Shown piece after piece: positions 16,412 through 25,548 of a DNA stretch of 41,217 nucleotides. The DNA is from Cyclobacteriaceae bacterium (GTDB lineage: Bacteria > Bacteroidota > Bacteroidia > Cytophagales > Cyclobacteriaceae). The position numbers and the translations under genes are program-made. The notes beneath the pieces were generated by a model. It did not search any database and was not told where the DNA came from. It saw nothing but the letters and a program-made list of their open reading frames with translations. Every line of letters begins with the position of its first letter. The first letter of the stretch is position 1. The stretch is taken from contig JAFIEW010000025.1 of assembly GCA_020832375.1 (NCBI GenBank), positions 1 to 41,217 of the forward strand, in the 5' to 3' direction.

Positions 16412-17446
16412 ATGACACAAGCACCCGATATTAGAAAGTTTGATCTTAATGAATTAAAGAGCTTTTTTAGCGAAAAGGGTGAAAAAGCCTTTAGAGCCAA
16501 GCAAGTGTACGAGTGGCTGTGGAAAAAGTCTTGTACCGACTTTGACGAGATGACCAATCTATCGAAAAGCACAAGAGAAATGCTAAAACGCGAATTTAGC
16601 TTACCTACATTGAGCATTGACCAAGAGCAAAGATCAAGCGACCGTACGGTAAAGTCGCGATTAAAGCTTCATGATGGCCATCTGATAGAGGGTGTTCTCA
16701 TTCCAACCGAAGATAGAATGACCGCATGCGTCAGCTCTCAAGTGGGATGCTCCCTTACTTGTAAATTTTGTGCTACTGGATTTATCGATCGCAAGCGAAA
16801 TCTGGAAGCGCACGAAATCTACGACCAAGTCGTAACTATCGCTCGACAGGCTGAGAAATACTATCAGCATCCCCTCACAAACATTGTCTATATGGGCATG
16901 GGTGAGCCTTTATTGAATTATAGAGGGATGATGGAGTCCATCAATCACATTACTGGCGAGCATGGGCTGAATATGTCGCCTAAAAGAATTACTGTCTCTA
17001 CCGCAGGTATCGCGAAAATGATTAAAAAATTAGGGGATGATGAAGTGAAATTTAATCTTGCGCTTTCGCTTCATGCTGCAGATGAGGAAAAAAGAAATCA
17101 AATTATGCCAATCAATGAGACCAATACCCTTCCCGCCCTCATTGAGGCTTTAAATTACTTCTACAAGAAAACGAGAAACAGAATAACCTTTGAATACATC
17201 CTCTTCTACAACTTCAATGACAGCCTTGAAGATGCACAAAAGCTCCTTAAAATCATTCACCAAGTACCAGCAAAAGTGAACATCATCGAATATAATCCGA
17301 TCGACCAAGCACAATATCGTAATACTGACCCCGAGACCTTAGAGAAGTTCTCGGCCTTTTTAGAAGATAGAGGGGTTACCGTAAATGTGAGAAGAAGTCG
17401 AGGAAAAGATATTGATGCAGCTTGCGGTCAACTAGCCAATAAATAA
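16412..17446 (+). CDS. rlmN: Dual-specificity RNA methyltransferase RlmN
   Basis: The 344-residue radical-SAM enzyme methylates C2 of A2503 in 23S rRNA and also C2 of A37 in some tRNAs. The cluster cysteines C113, C117 and C120 are in VGCSLTCKFCATG. The mechanistic cysteine pair is also present: C106 seven residues before the cluster motif, and C338 near the C-terminus in DAACGQL. YMGMGEPLLNY is the SAM-binding GEP motif. The N-terminal KAFRAKQVYEWLW helix is typical. All catalytic residues are in place, and the length matches the family. It is separated from the thioesterase by 72 bases. Confidence 0.95.
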   Translation: MTQAPDIRKFDLNELKSFFSEKGEKAFRAKQVYEWLWKKSCTDFDEMTNLSKSTREMLKREFSLPTLSIDQEQRSSDRTVKSRLKLHDGHLIEGVLIPTEDRMTACVSSQVGCSLTCKFCATGFIDRKRNLEAHEIYDQVVTIARQAEKYYQHPLTNIVYMGMGEPLLNYRGMMESINHITGEHGLNMSPKRITVSTAGIAKMIKKLGDDEVKFNLALSLHAADEEKRNQIMPINETNTLPALIEALNYFYKKTRNRITFEYILFYNFNDSLEDAQKLLKIIHQVPAKVNIIEYNPIDQAQYRNTDPETLEKFSAFLEDRGVTVNVRRSRGKDIDAACGQLANK

Positions 17447-17890
17447 GTTAGCTTTGGTGATCAATATATACTAGTTATTTGCAACCCCTTCTTAGGGTAT
17501 GCTTAAAAACAGCTAAATTGTTGATAAATAAATCATAAAATCTATACTTTATTTATTTGAGTGCACGGTTTTATATTCAAAAGTATTGAAAATGCTTGCA
17601 CGAAAATGTTTGAGATAGACCTTTTGTAGCTTAGCCCTAAGCATAATCGTGAATCGTAAGCGGTATTTATTTGAAAAAAGATTAAAAGCTTAAAATAAGC
17701 TTCTCGAAATATATCCTTTTTTCCATTAAAATAAGCGAAGCTCATGCCGCCTCGAATTCTGTAGTATTTGGGACTTTTTAAGCAAGCCCTTCTTAGATCG
17801 ATACAAAACTGATCGCCTTCGATTTACTTTAGTAAAACAAAAAAGAGCCTCGTAGGCTCTTTTTTGTTTGATTTAAATTACCAAAAAGCA
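17447..17890. other. Intergenic region between convergent rlmN and mutB
   Basis: This 444-base gap has no convincing gene. A short inverted repeat (AAGCTTA/TAAGCTT, 17688-17704) and a strong bidirectional terminator near the mutB end are the only structures I can support. Confidence 0.6.
17837..17868. terminator. Bidirectional terminator between rlmN and mutB
   Basis: AAAAAAGAGCCT and AGGCTCTTTTTT are perfect arms around CGT, flanked by A-run and T-run so it can work on both strands. It lies 22 bases past the mutB stop and probably ends the mutAB transcript. Confidence 0.9.
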
Positions 17891-20056
17891 TTAATCTTTA
17901 GTTTCTTCTTCTTCGGCCGCTTTCATAAGGTCAGTAAGAATGTCAGTAGCAGCTTTCGCTATCACAGTACCCGGGCCAAATACGAAGCTAACCCCAGCAT
18001 CATAAAGAAAATCATAGTCTTTGCTAGGAATAACCCCACCCGCTATCACCATGATATCTTCTCGGTTTAATTTTTTCAGTTCACCAATCAGCTTAGGAAT
18101 TAATGTTTTATGACCCGCTGCCAAGCTAGACACCCCAATCACGTGCACATCATTTTCAATGGCCTGCTTGGCTACCTCTTCTGGCGTTTGAAAAAGTGGG
18201 CCAATATCTACATCAAAACCTAAGTCAGCAAAGCCTGTAGCTATAATTTTGGCGCCTCGATCATGTCCATCCTGCCCCATTTTAGCAACTAAGATCCTTG
18301 CTCTTCTGCCTTCCCATTCTGCAAACTCATCGGATAGTTTCTGTGCAGCTTGAAAAGCCTCGTTATCACCAGCTTCCTTTGAATAAACTTGCGAAATGGA
18401 GCGAATGGTAGCTTTATGTCTCCCAAACTCACCTTCCATGGCTTGAGAAATTTCACCTAAAGTAGCCCGCTTTCTGGCAGCTTCTACGGCAAGAGCTAAT
18501 AGATTCCCATTGCCAGACGCAGCACTCTCCACTATGGCTTGAAGTGCTTGGTCTACTTCTTTTTGATCTCGACTTGACCGAAGACTTTCTAAGCGTTCTT
18601 TTTGCTTACGCAACACTTCGGTATTGTCAATATCAAGCAGCTCGATCTCCATATCTTCTTTCTCTAGTTGGTAACGGTTAACCCCAACAATCACCTCTTT
18701 ACCGGTATCAATCCGACCTTGCTTTGAAGCAGCAGCCTCCTCGATCCTCATCTTTGGTACTCCCGCTTCAATAGCGGCAGCCATCCCTCCGAGCTTTTCT
18801 ATTTCTTCCATGTGTTCATTGGCCCTTGCTATCAGATCGGCAGTAAGCTTTTCTACATAATATGAGCCACCCCAAGGGTCAATGGCTTGCGTGATATCCG
18901 TTTCATATTGAAGATAAAGCTGAGTATTTCGCGCGATCCTTGCTGAAAAATCAGTTGGAAGGGCAATTGCTTCGTCTAGAGCATTGGTGTGAAGGGACTG
19001 AGTGTGACCAAGGGCTGCACCCATAGCTTCTACGCAAGTGCGGGCTACATTATTAAATGGATCTTGCTCAGTGAGGCTATATCCGCTTGTTTGGCAATGG
19101 GTACGCAGGGCTAAAGATTTGGGATTTTTGGGTTCAAACTGTTGCACCAACTCAGCCCAAAGCATTCTGCCCGCTCTCATCTTAGCTATCTCCATAAAGT
19201 GATTCATGCCAATCGCCCAAAAGAAAGAAAGCCTTGGCGCAAATTTATCCACAGGGATACCTGCCTCAATTCCTTTTTTCAAATATTCCAGACCATCAGC
19301 TATGGTGTAAGCCAACTCTATATCAGCTGGAGCCCCTGCCTCATGCATATGATAGCCACTAATACTAATAGAGTTGAATCGAGGCATGTACTGAGCGGTA
19401 TATTCGAAGATGTCAGAGATAATCCGCATGGATGGCTGAGGGGGGTAAATGTAGGTATTACGCACCATAAACTCTTTCAAAATATCATTTTGAATAGTAC
19501 CACTTAGTTGTTCAGGCTTCACCCCTTGTTCCTCGGCAGCTACTATATAAAAAGCTAAAATAGGGAGTACCGCCCCATTCATAGTCATTGAAACAGACAT
19601 TTGATCGAGAGGAATCTCGTCAAATAATACCTTCATATCTAGTATGGAGTCAATAGCCACCCCTGCCTTTCCAACATCTCCTTCTACACGAGGGTGATCG
19701 GAATCGTAACCTCTATGAGTAGCAAGGTCGAAGGCTACAGAAAGTCCCTTTTGCCCTGCAGCAAGATTGCGCTTGTAGAAAGCATTGGATTCTTCAGCTG
19801 TACTAAAACCTGCATATTGTCGTATGGTCCATGGCTTTTTAACATACATGGTACTATAAGGCCCTCGTAAATAAGGGGCTTTACCAGAGCCAAAGCCTAA
19901 ATGAGAAGCTCCTTCAATATCTTTTGCGGTGTAAAGCTCCTTCAACTGTAGCTTCTCTGCAGGTTGCCATGCAGTATCTCTTTCTTCAATGGCTTTCTGA
20001 AGTCTCTCTTCTTGGTTTTTTTGACTATAATCTATCTTTTTAAAATCAGGTCGCAT
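17891..20056 (-). CDS. mutB: Methylmalonyl-CoA mutase, large (catalytic) subunit
   Basis: The 721-residue protein interconverts methylmalonyl-CoA and succinyl-CoA using adenosylcobalamin. The N-terminal two thirds is the TIM-barrel CoA-binding domain, with [21 protein letters not shown] and the [16 protein letters not shown] segment. The C-terminal cobalamin domain (about 585-715) carries DGHDRG with the cobalt ligand His598, followed by the GGVIP loop. The length fits the catalytic subunit of the heterodimeric form. It is the second gene of the mutAB operon, 79 bases after mutA. It serves propionate and branched-chain breakdown or succinate-to-propionate flux. No epimerase or MeaB/ArgK gene is in the window. 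Confidence 0.96.
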   Translation of the reverse strand: MRPDFKKIDYSQKNQEERLQKAIEERDTAWQPAEKLQLKELYTAKDIEGASHLGFGSGKAPYLRGPYSTMYVKKPWTIRQYAGFSTAEESNAFYKRNLAAGQKGLSVAFDLATHRGYDSDHPRVEGDVGKAGVAIDSILDMKVLFDEIPLDQMSVSMTMNGAVLPILAFYIVAAEEQGVKPEQLSGTIQNDILKEFMVRNTYIYPPQPSMRIISDIFEYTAQYMPRFNSISISGYHMHEAGAPADIELAYTIADGLEYLKKGIEAGIPVDKFAPRLSFFWAIGMNHFMEIAKMRAGRMLWAELVQQFEPKNPKSLALRTHCQTSGYSLTEQDPFNNVARTCVEAMGAALGHTQSLHTNALDEAIALPTDFSARIARNTQLYLQYETDITQAIDPWGGSYYVEKLTADLIARANEHMEEIEKLGGMAAAIEAGVPKMRIEEAAASKQGRIDTGKEVIVGVNRYQLEKEDMEIELLDIDNTEVLRKQKERLESLRSSRDQKEVDQALQAIVESAASGNGNLLALAVEAARKRATLGEISQAMEGEFGRHKATIRSISQVYSKEAGDNEAFQAAQKLSDEFAEWEGRRARILVAKMGQDGHDRGAKIIATGFADLGFDVDIGPLFQTPEEVAKQAIENDVHVIGVSSLAAGHKTLIPKLIGELKKLNREDIMVIAGGVIPSKDYDFLYDAGVSFVFGPGTVIAKAATDILTDLMKAAEEEETKD

Positions 20057-20135
20057 GTCAGTAATATTATTTTCACAGTGAACGTTTTTTTAATCACCAC
20101 GAGGGTGAGATTTGAAGTATTGAACCTCAAAGAGC

Positions 20136-21989
20136 TTATTCGACGATAATCTCCAGATGATCCATGAGCTTCGATAGAAAATCGACCTTATGCGTTCTAG
20201 CATGCACAAAGCCATATATCTCCTCTTCAAAATTAGCTGAACTGATATGTTCGTTGTTTCCAGCCACTATACAACTAATACCTCGCTCACCCTGATCTAT
20301 TTTGTCAATTACTTTAGGTATAAAATTTGGATAATCCTCATCACTACCGCAAAACACCACTACTCTAACATGCTCCATGGCTTTAGGGTCTGATCCATAT
20401 CTAATCAAAGGAAAGCCAACAATACCGAAAAAGGACTCTATAAAATGCATTCTTGCTTGCTGCATCGCTAGATTTTCACCTACAAGATAGTAGGCTACTA
20501 CGGGTAGGTTGGCACTACCCTTTCTTTTGCCATAGCTTTCCATTCTTAGTCTAAGCTTCTCAAATGCAGCTGAAGCTCTCATTGGTCTTGCCCAATGATC
20601 ATCAGCTTCCATAAAGTCGTAATGCTTAATGGCTGCTGGGTCGATGTTCTCCTTAACATTAGGAAACATATTCACACCTACTTTAATCTTTTTACCATAG
20701 GCAAGATCCTCAATTTGCTTATTACGATGAGCAATAACCTCCTTCATGAATTGACCAGAATCCAATACTTTGAGCATTCCACCCTCCTCTTCTATTTTAA
20801 TAAATTTGTTCCAAGCCTCTTCTATAAGGTAATGGGTCAATACCTCTATATAATAAGACCCTGCCGCTGCATCTACTACTTTATGAAGATAAGATTCCTC
20901 TTTGAGGATGTTAGATACATTCCGAGCGATTCTTTTAGATGAAGCACTAGGCTCATCAACAAAGGTGGCATCATGTGAAGGAACAGTAAGGCTATCGCAA
21001 CCTCCAATTACTGCAGACATGGCCTCAGTAGTGCTGCGAAGCATATTCGTGTAAGGGTCCAAAATGCTTTTGGAAAAGATAGATGGCTCTGCATGAATAT
21101 CAAGCACCTCTGCAGAATAGTCTTTGCATTGATAGGCAATCGCAAGCCGACTTACCAAAGATCTTAGCGCTCGAAGCTTTGCAATTTCTAAAAAATATGA
21201 ACCAGAAATACCCACATGCAGCTGTATATTGTCAAATATAAAATCAGCACTATGCCCTCTTTTAGTTAAGTAGTCCGCATATTCTACAATGGCCCCCAAA
21301 TTATAGCTAAGTTGCTGCACGGCACTTGCGCCTGTATCTGCTAGTTGATTGGATCGAATGGTGAGCAACTTAAAGTTATGAAAGTCTTTACCTTCTTTAA
21401 AAAGGTAATCGATGATATCGAGATTTTGGCGTGGAAAATCACCACACTCTAGATAGTCTCCAATAGGATCAAAGCTTAAGCTACCATTTAACTCTTGTGG
21501 AGATATATTTTCTTCTTTCAGAAAATCTATGTAGTCTAATATAAATTTATAGGATGCCACTCTGAGTGAAAATGAAACGTCGCAATATTTCAAGCCAATA
21601 CCTTGAAGAAGCGTCTTAGTGTCTATTTCATCGAGATCTTCCAAGTGAAAGTGAACTCCCTCAGCTCCTTTTTCTAGTAATTCTAAAGCCTCTGAATTGG
21701 ATGAACTCACCTTTTTTACATTGATATCTACACGATTCACCCAATGCCGCAAGCCATAGTTTTCGTCAATTCGATTGATGGAAAGGTTATGCTGAAGATC
21801 AAGATCTTTGATTTTTTCAAGGTCTTCCTCTGTTTGATAGGGAAAAAGGTCAAAACCTTCTCCTGTTTTCCAACTAATTTTTCTTTCAAAGTTTGGGTCG
21901 TTAAGTTCTTTACTCACTTGATCGATCCATTCTTTCTTGCTTAGCTTTTCAAAGTTTGAAAATGCTATGGTCTTTTTTGTGTCTTCCAT
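20136..21989 (-). CDS. mutA: Methylmalonyl-CoA mutase, small subunit
   Basis: The 617-residue partner of MutB has the same barrel and cobalamin-domain fold but lacks the DxHxxG cobalt-binding motif at the expected place near the C-terminus (VVVFCGSDEDYPNFIP). It therefore should not bind B12 and acts as the structural subunit of a heterodimer. Conserved pieces include the ISGSYFLEIAKLRALR helix and the SSASKRIARNV-type loop. I place the start at the ATG at 21989. An in-frame TTG nine bases upstream is possible but less likely. It lies directly upstream of mutB on the same strand. Confidence 0.92.
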   Translation of the reverse strand: MEDTKKTIAFSNFEKLSKKEWIDQVSKELNDPNFERKISWKTGEGFDLFPYQTEEDLEKIKDLDLQHNLSINRIDENYGLRHWVNRVDINVKKVSSSNSEALELLEKGAEGVHFHLEDLDEIDTKTLLQGIGLKYCDVSFSLRVASYKFILDYIDFLKEENISPQELNGSLSFDPIGDYLECGDFPRQNLDIIDYLFKEGKDFHNFKLLTIRSNQLADTGASAVQQLSYNLGAIVEYADYLTKRGHSADFIFDNIQLHVGISGSYFLEIAKLRALRSLVSRLAIAYQCKDYSAEVLDIHAEPSIFSKSILDPYTNMLRSTTEAMSAVIGGCDSLTVPSHDATFVDEPSASSKRIARNVSNILKEESYLHKVVDAAAGSYYIEVLTHYLIEEAWNKFIKIEEEGGMLKVLDSGQFMKEVIAHRNKQIEDLAYGKKIKVGVNMFPNVKENIDPAAIKHYDFMEADDHWARPMRASAAFEKLRLRMESYGKRKGSANLPVVAYYLVGENLAMQQARMHFIESFFGIVGFPLIRYGSDPKAMEHVRVVVFCGSDEDYPNFIPKVIDKIDQGERGISCIVAGNNEHISSANFEEEIYGFVHARTHKVDFLSKLMDHLEIIVE

Positions 21990-22423
21990 GTAAATCAACT
22001 TGTGTATTTGGCTAGGCAGTTATACCTTAATCAAGGCTATTACCTATCACGATATAAAAGTAAATATAATCGATTCTAGTCGGATTGATAGGGAAATGAC
22101 TTGAAATTTCGCCTTAAAAGATTGTTATTGGTATCGATTGCAATAATACTGAGTCGAAACTTCATCTCTTGGAAAGAAAAAACGTGGAAATAAAAAGGTA
22201 AATACATGAGATTCCTGATGTAGATAGAAATTGAATCAGTGCTATTTATTCAAGAGCTTTTTTAGATGATAGCATCAAGTTAAAAGACCATTATAAAAGA
22301 TGGAACACAGAGTATATCCTCATCCTGCATCTATCAAGTTAGCACCTCATCCCACGCAAAAACAGAAAAAAAGTACTTGAACATCAAAAGTGAGCTTGCG
22401 TAAGAATATAAAAAGCAAGAAAA
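21990..22423. other. Intergenic region between divergent mutA and the 160-residue gene
   Basis: This 434-base gap holds one exact copy of the dispersed 16-base motif (22346-22361). I see no cobalamin riboswitch core and no convincing gene. Confidence 0.55.
22346..22361 (-). repeat. Dispersed intergenic motif, copy 2 (exact)
   Basis: On the minus strand this reads TTTTGCGTGGGATGAG, preceded by a T-rich tract. It is identical to the copy at 5037. It lies between two divergent genes, 63 bases before the start of the 160-residue gene. Confidence 0.8.
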
Positions 22424-22906
22424 ATGGTAGTAGAAGAAGTATACAATTATCAACCACTAGATTACGATATCAACGGAAGGCATAAAGAGCAAAAGACCTC
22501 TTTCATTTCAACTATATATGATTGGGAGAAAGACTTTAATAACAAAAATCCATATGTATATGCCAATGAGTTAATCGCCAACTATCGTACGATGCTGATC
22601 ATGGAAAGAGCATTAGGATTAGAAGAGCATCAGAAGTGTGGCGTCGACCTTATAGAAGGTACAGCAGATTATGAGGCTCATTTGGAAATGGATAAATATA
22701 ATAAAACGCAAACTGTCATGGCACTTGCGACTAAGGTAAAAGAAAGCAGCGAGGAAGCTATCTGGCTTTATCGTGATGAAAATCTTGCTGACGGACTAGT
22801 GATTATCAAACATTCTAGTAGCAATGATGACGGCAATGAAGGCGAAGGCGACCCCGTACCCGCTTTACCGATTGATCCCGAAACAAATATTTGGAGAGAG
22901 AAGTAA
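22424..22906 (+). CDS. Uncharacterised cytosolic protein with acidic C-terminal tail
   Basis: I do not recognise this 160-residue protein. It has no signal peptide or membrane helix. The first half is tyrosine- and asparagine-rich (NYQPLDYD, NKNPYVYANELIANYRT), the middle is helical (MLIMERALGLEEHQK, and YNKTQTVMALATKVKESSEEAIW), and residues about 130-145 are an acidic low-complexity segment rich in D, E, G and S. Two Cys or His pairs typical of a zinc site are not present. The codon usage looks like that of its neighbours. A DoxX-like gene begins 73 bases downstream on the same strand. Confidence 0.65.
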   Translation: MVVEEVYNYQPLDYDINGRHKEQKTSFISTIYDWEKDFNNKNPYVYANELIANYRTMLIMERALGLEEHQKCGVDLIEGTADYEAHLEMDKYNKTQTVMALATKVKESSEEAIWLYRDENLADGLVIIKHSSSNDDGNEGEGDPVPALPIDPETNIWREK

Positions 22907-22979
22907 TTTGATTGCTGATATTTATATCTTTAAAACCTTAATACAAAAGCAAAATATTAATAAACTTTGGCCTCAAGCT

Positions 22980-23417
22980 ATGTTCAATTTATTTAATGCA
23001 AATGCCATCACTCAGACCAAAGTAGAAAGCACTACCATCATCATCCGCCTGATGGTGGGTGCAGTATTTTTGTCAGAAGGGATTCAGAAGTTTCTATTTC
23101 CCACTATAAGGGGTGCAGGAAGATTTGAAAAGATCGGCTTGCCCAATCCTGAATTTTTAGGAAGCTTTGTTGGCTTTGTTGAGATAGCTTGCGGTGCTAT
23201 GATTCTTTTGGGATTACTTACTCGCCTAGCTGCCATTCCTACCTTGGTGATTATGTTAGTTGCAATTGCCACCAACAAAAGTACCGTTTTGCAAGAAGAA
23301 GGCTTCTGGGTGATGATGCACGGCAGCCGCACGGATTGGGCAATGCTTTTAGGTAGCATCTATCTTATCATAAAAGGAGGAGGTAAATGGTCAATTGATA
23401 AGAAAATTTCTAAATAA
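22980..23417 (+). CDS. DoxX-family membrane protein
   Basis: The 145-residue protein has four hydrophobic helices. It carries the DoxX-type N-terminal pattern IIIRLMVGAVFLSEGIQKF near residue 19, then GFVEIACGAMILLGLLTR (helix 2), AAIPTLVIMLVAIAT (helix 3) and WAMLLGSIYLIIKGGGKWS (helix 4). DoxX proteins sit in the inner membrane. Some are tied to quinone-linked redox or thiol stress, but most have no known substrate. I choose the ATG at 22980. A longer reading from 22824 would add 52 residues with no membrane or family features and would overlap the upstream gene. Confidence 0.82.
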   Translation: MFNLFNANAITQTKVESTTIIIRLMVGAVFLSEGIQKFLFPTIRGAGRFEKIGLPNPEFLGSFVGFVEIACGAMILLGLLTRLAAIPTLVIMLVAIATNKSTVLQEEGFWVMMHGSRTDWAMLLGSIYLIIKGGGKWSIDKKISK

Positions 23418-23868
23418 TCGTATACCTATACTTAAGAACTATCTTAGCTATAAAATAAATTAGGTATTGTCTTATTGTGAGCCATCCTACTTAACTAGAA
23501 AAAGAGACCAACTGATATATTTATTGCAGCCAAAATATTTTTAAAAGTCCCTTTGTTCTCAAGTCTTTAGCCTTCGGTTAGCAATTTATCTTTTTACTCA
23601 ATTATCCATAAACCCTGTGCTCGCTTAAACTATATCAGTGAATTAACCTTACACATACTATTGTTTTGCATATTACATAAAATTGACCTATTTAGCGTTT
23701 TTTAAAATTTTACACATGCATTCCCATGCTTTCAGACGAATTAAAAGTGTTAGTCCCGCATATTTAAATTAAAATTCTGAAAGTACTTGTCACAATAATT
23801 GAAAGTATTACTATATTTGTAATCGTGGGATACTCCAATCCTGTTATTTTATTAACTTTTCGAGCGCT
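23418..23868. other. Intergenic region DoxX-tetR
   Basis: This 451-base gap contains no convincing gene. A promoter with two 10-base direct repeats lies at its right end (23778-23819). No clear terminator follows the DoxX gene. Confidence 0.55.
23778..23819 (+). promoter_or_regulatory. tetR promoter with direct repeats
   Basis: TTG at 23787-23789 and TATATTTG at 23812-23819 (a perfect TAnnTTTG box) are 22 bases apart. TGAAAGTACT (23778-23787) and TGAAAGTATT (23800-23809) are direct repeats spaced by 22 bases, two DNA turns, and they overlap the -33 element and spacer. This layout suits repression by a bound regulator, possibly the TetR protein itself. Confidence 0.5.
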
Positions 23869-24552
23869 ATGGATATCGCAATACAAATACGTCTAAACGA
23901 TAAACTTTACCTAAAAGACCCCGAATCTTCTGATTTAGGGAAGCGAATTTTGAAGCACAGCATTATCCTCATTGAGAAATTGGGCTTTGAGCACTTCAAT
24001 TTTAAAAAACTGGCTACCAATATTAAATCAACAGAAGCTAGTGTGTATCGCTATTTTGAAAATAAACACAAGCTTTTACTTTATCTGATTTCTTGGTATT
24101 GGGGTTGGATTGAATACCAAATTGCCTATAAAACGAATAATATCAATTCAATAGAAGATATTTTTAAGATCATGATCAGAGTGATCGTAGAATCCAATAT
24201 TGAAGATCCTAATATTGCCCATATCGACGAAAGTAAGCTACACAATATTGTGGTGGAGGAATCCTCCAAAGCCTATTTGACCAAGAAGGTCGAAATTGAA
24301 AATAAAGACGGACTTTTTTCTAACTACAAATCTTTGATTAATAGAGTAGCTGACATCATCTACCAGCTCAATCCTAAGTATCCGTATCCTCTTGCCCTAG
24401 CAAGTAATCTAATAGAGACCGCACATGAGCAGATTTTCTTTGCCAAGCATTTGCCAAGCATTACGGAACTAGATTACGACGAGAAAGATTATAGCGAAAT
24501 AGAGAAATTCCTGGAAGACATTATCATGGGAACGATCAATCGCTATCAATAA
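23869..24552 (+). CDS. TetR/AcrR family transcriptional regulator
   Basis: The 227-residue protein has a TetR-type helix-turn-helix at about 24-70: ILKHSIILIEKLGFEHFNFKKL, then the recognition segment STEASVYRYFENKHKLLLYLISWY. The remaining all-alpha region is the ligand-binding and dimerisation domain, and its ligand cannot be predicted. The N-terminus is about 20 residues longer than the minimal family. A hydrolase gene follows 12 bases after its stop, so the two form an operon and the hydrolase is a likely target. The promoter carries direct repeats that could be its own operator. Confidence 0.88.
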   Translation: MDIAIQIRLNDKLYLKDPESSDLGKRILKHSIILIEKLGFEHFNFKKLATNIKSTEASVYRYFENKHKLLLYLISWYWGWIEYQIAYKTNNINSIEDIFKIMIRVIVESNIEDPNIAHIDESKLHNIVVEESSKAYLTKKVEIENKDGLFSNYKSLINRVADIIYQLNPKYPYPLALASNLIETAHEQIFFAKHLPSITELDYDEKDYSEIEKFLEDIIMGTINRYQ

Positions 24553-24564
24553 AACACTTAAATT

Positions 24565-25548
24565 ATGCCATACCTAGGGAAGGCTGAGTACCAAAAACCT
24601 TTTTACTTGATCAATAAGCACCTAGAAACAATCGTTCCTAGTGCTTTGAGAAAAGTAGACCGACCACCCTACATCAGAGAGCGTATTGACACCAATGATC
24701 AGGACTTTTTAGACCTCGACTGGCTCAGGCATGAAAACAATCAAAAACTGGTCGTGATCACCCACGGATTAGAAGGTAGCTCTGATCGGCCTTATGTAAC
24801 TGGCGCTGCAAGCCTATTCTACAAAAAGGGTTACGATGTTTTAGCATGGAACTGCCGTAGCTGCAGTGGTGAAATGAACCAAACATCAAAGCTTTATCAT
24901 CATGGAGCAACAGAAGATTTGATGCAAGTACTTGAACACGCGCTTCGAAAATATCAATATACAGATATAGCCTTGGTGGGCTTCAGCATGGGAGGTAGCA
25001 TGTCACTCAAGTTGCTAGGTGAGTTCAATAGTGATTTACCCAATGCCATAAAAGGCGGTGCAGTCTTTTCTGTACCCTGTCACCTTGGCGATAGCGCAAG
25101 AGCCTTGAAATCACCTCAAAACTACATCTACAAAAAACGATTTCTCAACAAACTAAAACGAAAGCTCTACCTCAAGTCTGAGCTAATAAAAGAAATTGTA
25201 GACCTTAATCGATTAACCAGCATCACAGACTTTAAAGAATTTGACGACCATTTTACGGCCCCACTTGCAGGCTTTCGGGATGGTGATGACTTCTATGAAA
25301 AGGCAGCCTGCATGCCTCATCTGAGCAAAATCAATCGGCCAATACTCTTGGTCAATGCTTGGAATGACCCCATGCTTCCGGAGTCTTGCTTCCCTGTGAG
25401 CATCGCCAAGTCGCACGATCACTTACACTTCGAAACCACAGAAAAAGGTGGTCATGTCGGCTTTATGCTCCCAAAGTCCACACACACTTGGGCTGAGCAC
25501 AGAGCACTCACATTTATAGAGCAGCAGGTTTTTCATACTGATCGCTAA
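24565..25548 (+). CDS. Alpha/beta hydrolase, YheT family
   Basis: The 327-residue protein matches the YheT/COG0429 family. The N-terminus has the typical NKHLETIVPSALRK segment, followed by the oxyanion-region motif THGLEGSSDRPYV and the fold signature AWNCRSCSGEMN. The catalytic triad is visible as S141 in GFSMGGS, D268 in NAWNDPMLP and H297 in EKGGHVGFM. Family members are esterase-like enzymes whose substrate is usually unknown. It is co-transcribed with the TetR gene. Its last 35 bases overlap the convergent lhgO gene. Confidence 0.9.
   Translation: MPYLGKAEYQKPFYLINKHLETIVPSALRKVDRPPYIRERIDTNDQDFLDLDWLRHENNQKLVVITHGLEGSSDRPYVTGAASLFYKKGYDVLAWNCRSCSGEMNQTSKLYHHGATEDLMQVLEHALRKYQYTDIALVGFSMGGSMSLKLLGEFNSDLPNAIKGGAVFSVPCHLGDSARALKSPQNYIYKKRFLNKLKRKLYLKSELIKEIVDLNRLTSITDFKEFDDHFTAPLAGFRDGDDFYEKAACMPHLSKINRPILLVNAWNDPMLPESCFPVSIAKSHDHLHFETTEKGGHVGFMLPKSTHTWAEHRALTFIEQQVFHTDR

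Noticed and set aside
17542-17745. A 67-codon minus-strand open frame between rlmN and mutB
   Set aside because: Its composition is not protein-like for this genome, it has no recognisable motif, and it lies in A+T-rich intergenic DNA where such frames are expected by chance.
21990-21998. TTG start for mutA nine bases upstream of the ATG
   Set aside because: An ATG at 21989 gives the complete conserved protein. The extra Met-Ile-Tyr has no support.
21990-22423. A possible cobalamin riboswitch upstream of the B12-dependent mutase genes
   Set aside because: The conserved B12-box sequence is absent on the mutA strand.
22824-22979. Longer N-terminus for the DoxX-like protein
   Set aside because: These 52 codons overlap the upstream gene in another frame and add no signal, helix or family motif. 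The ATG at 22980 directly precedes the conserved first helix region.
23600-23610. A DnaA-box-like TTATCCATA
   Set aside because: It is a single imperfect site with no cluster of boxes, no unwinding element and no dnaA or dnaN nearby, so there is no case for an origin.
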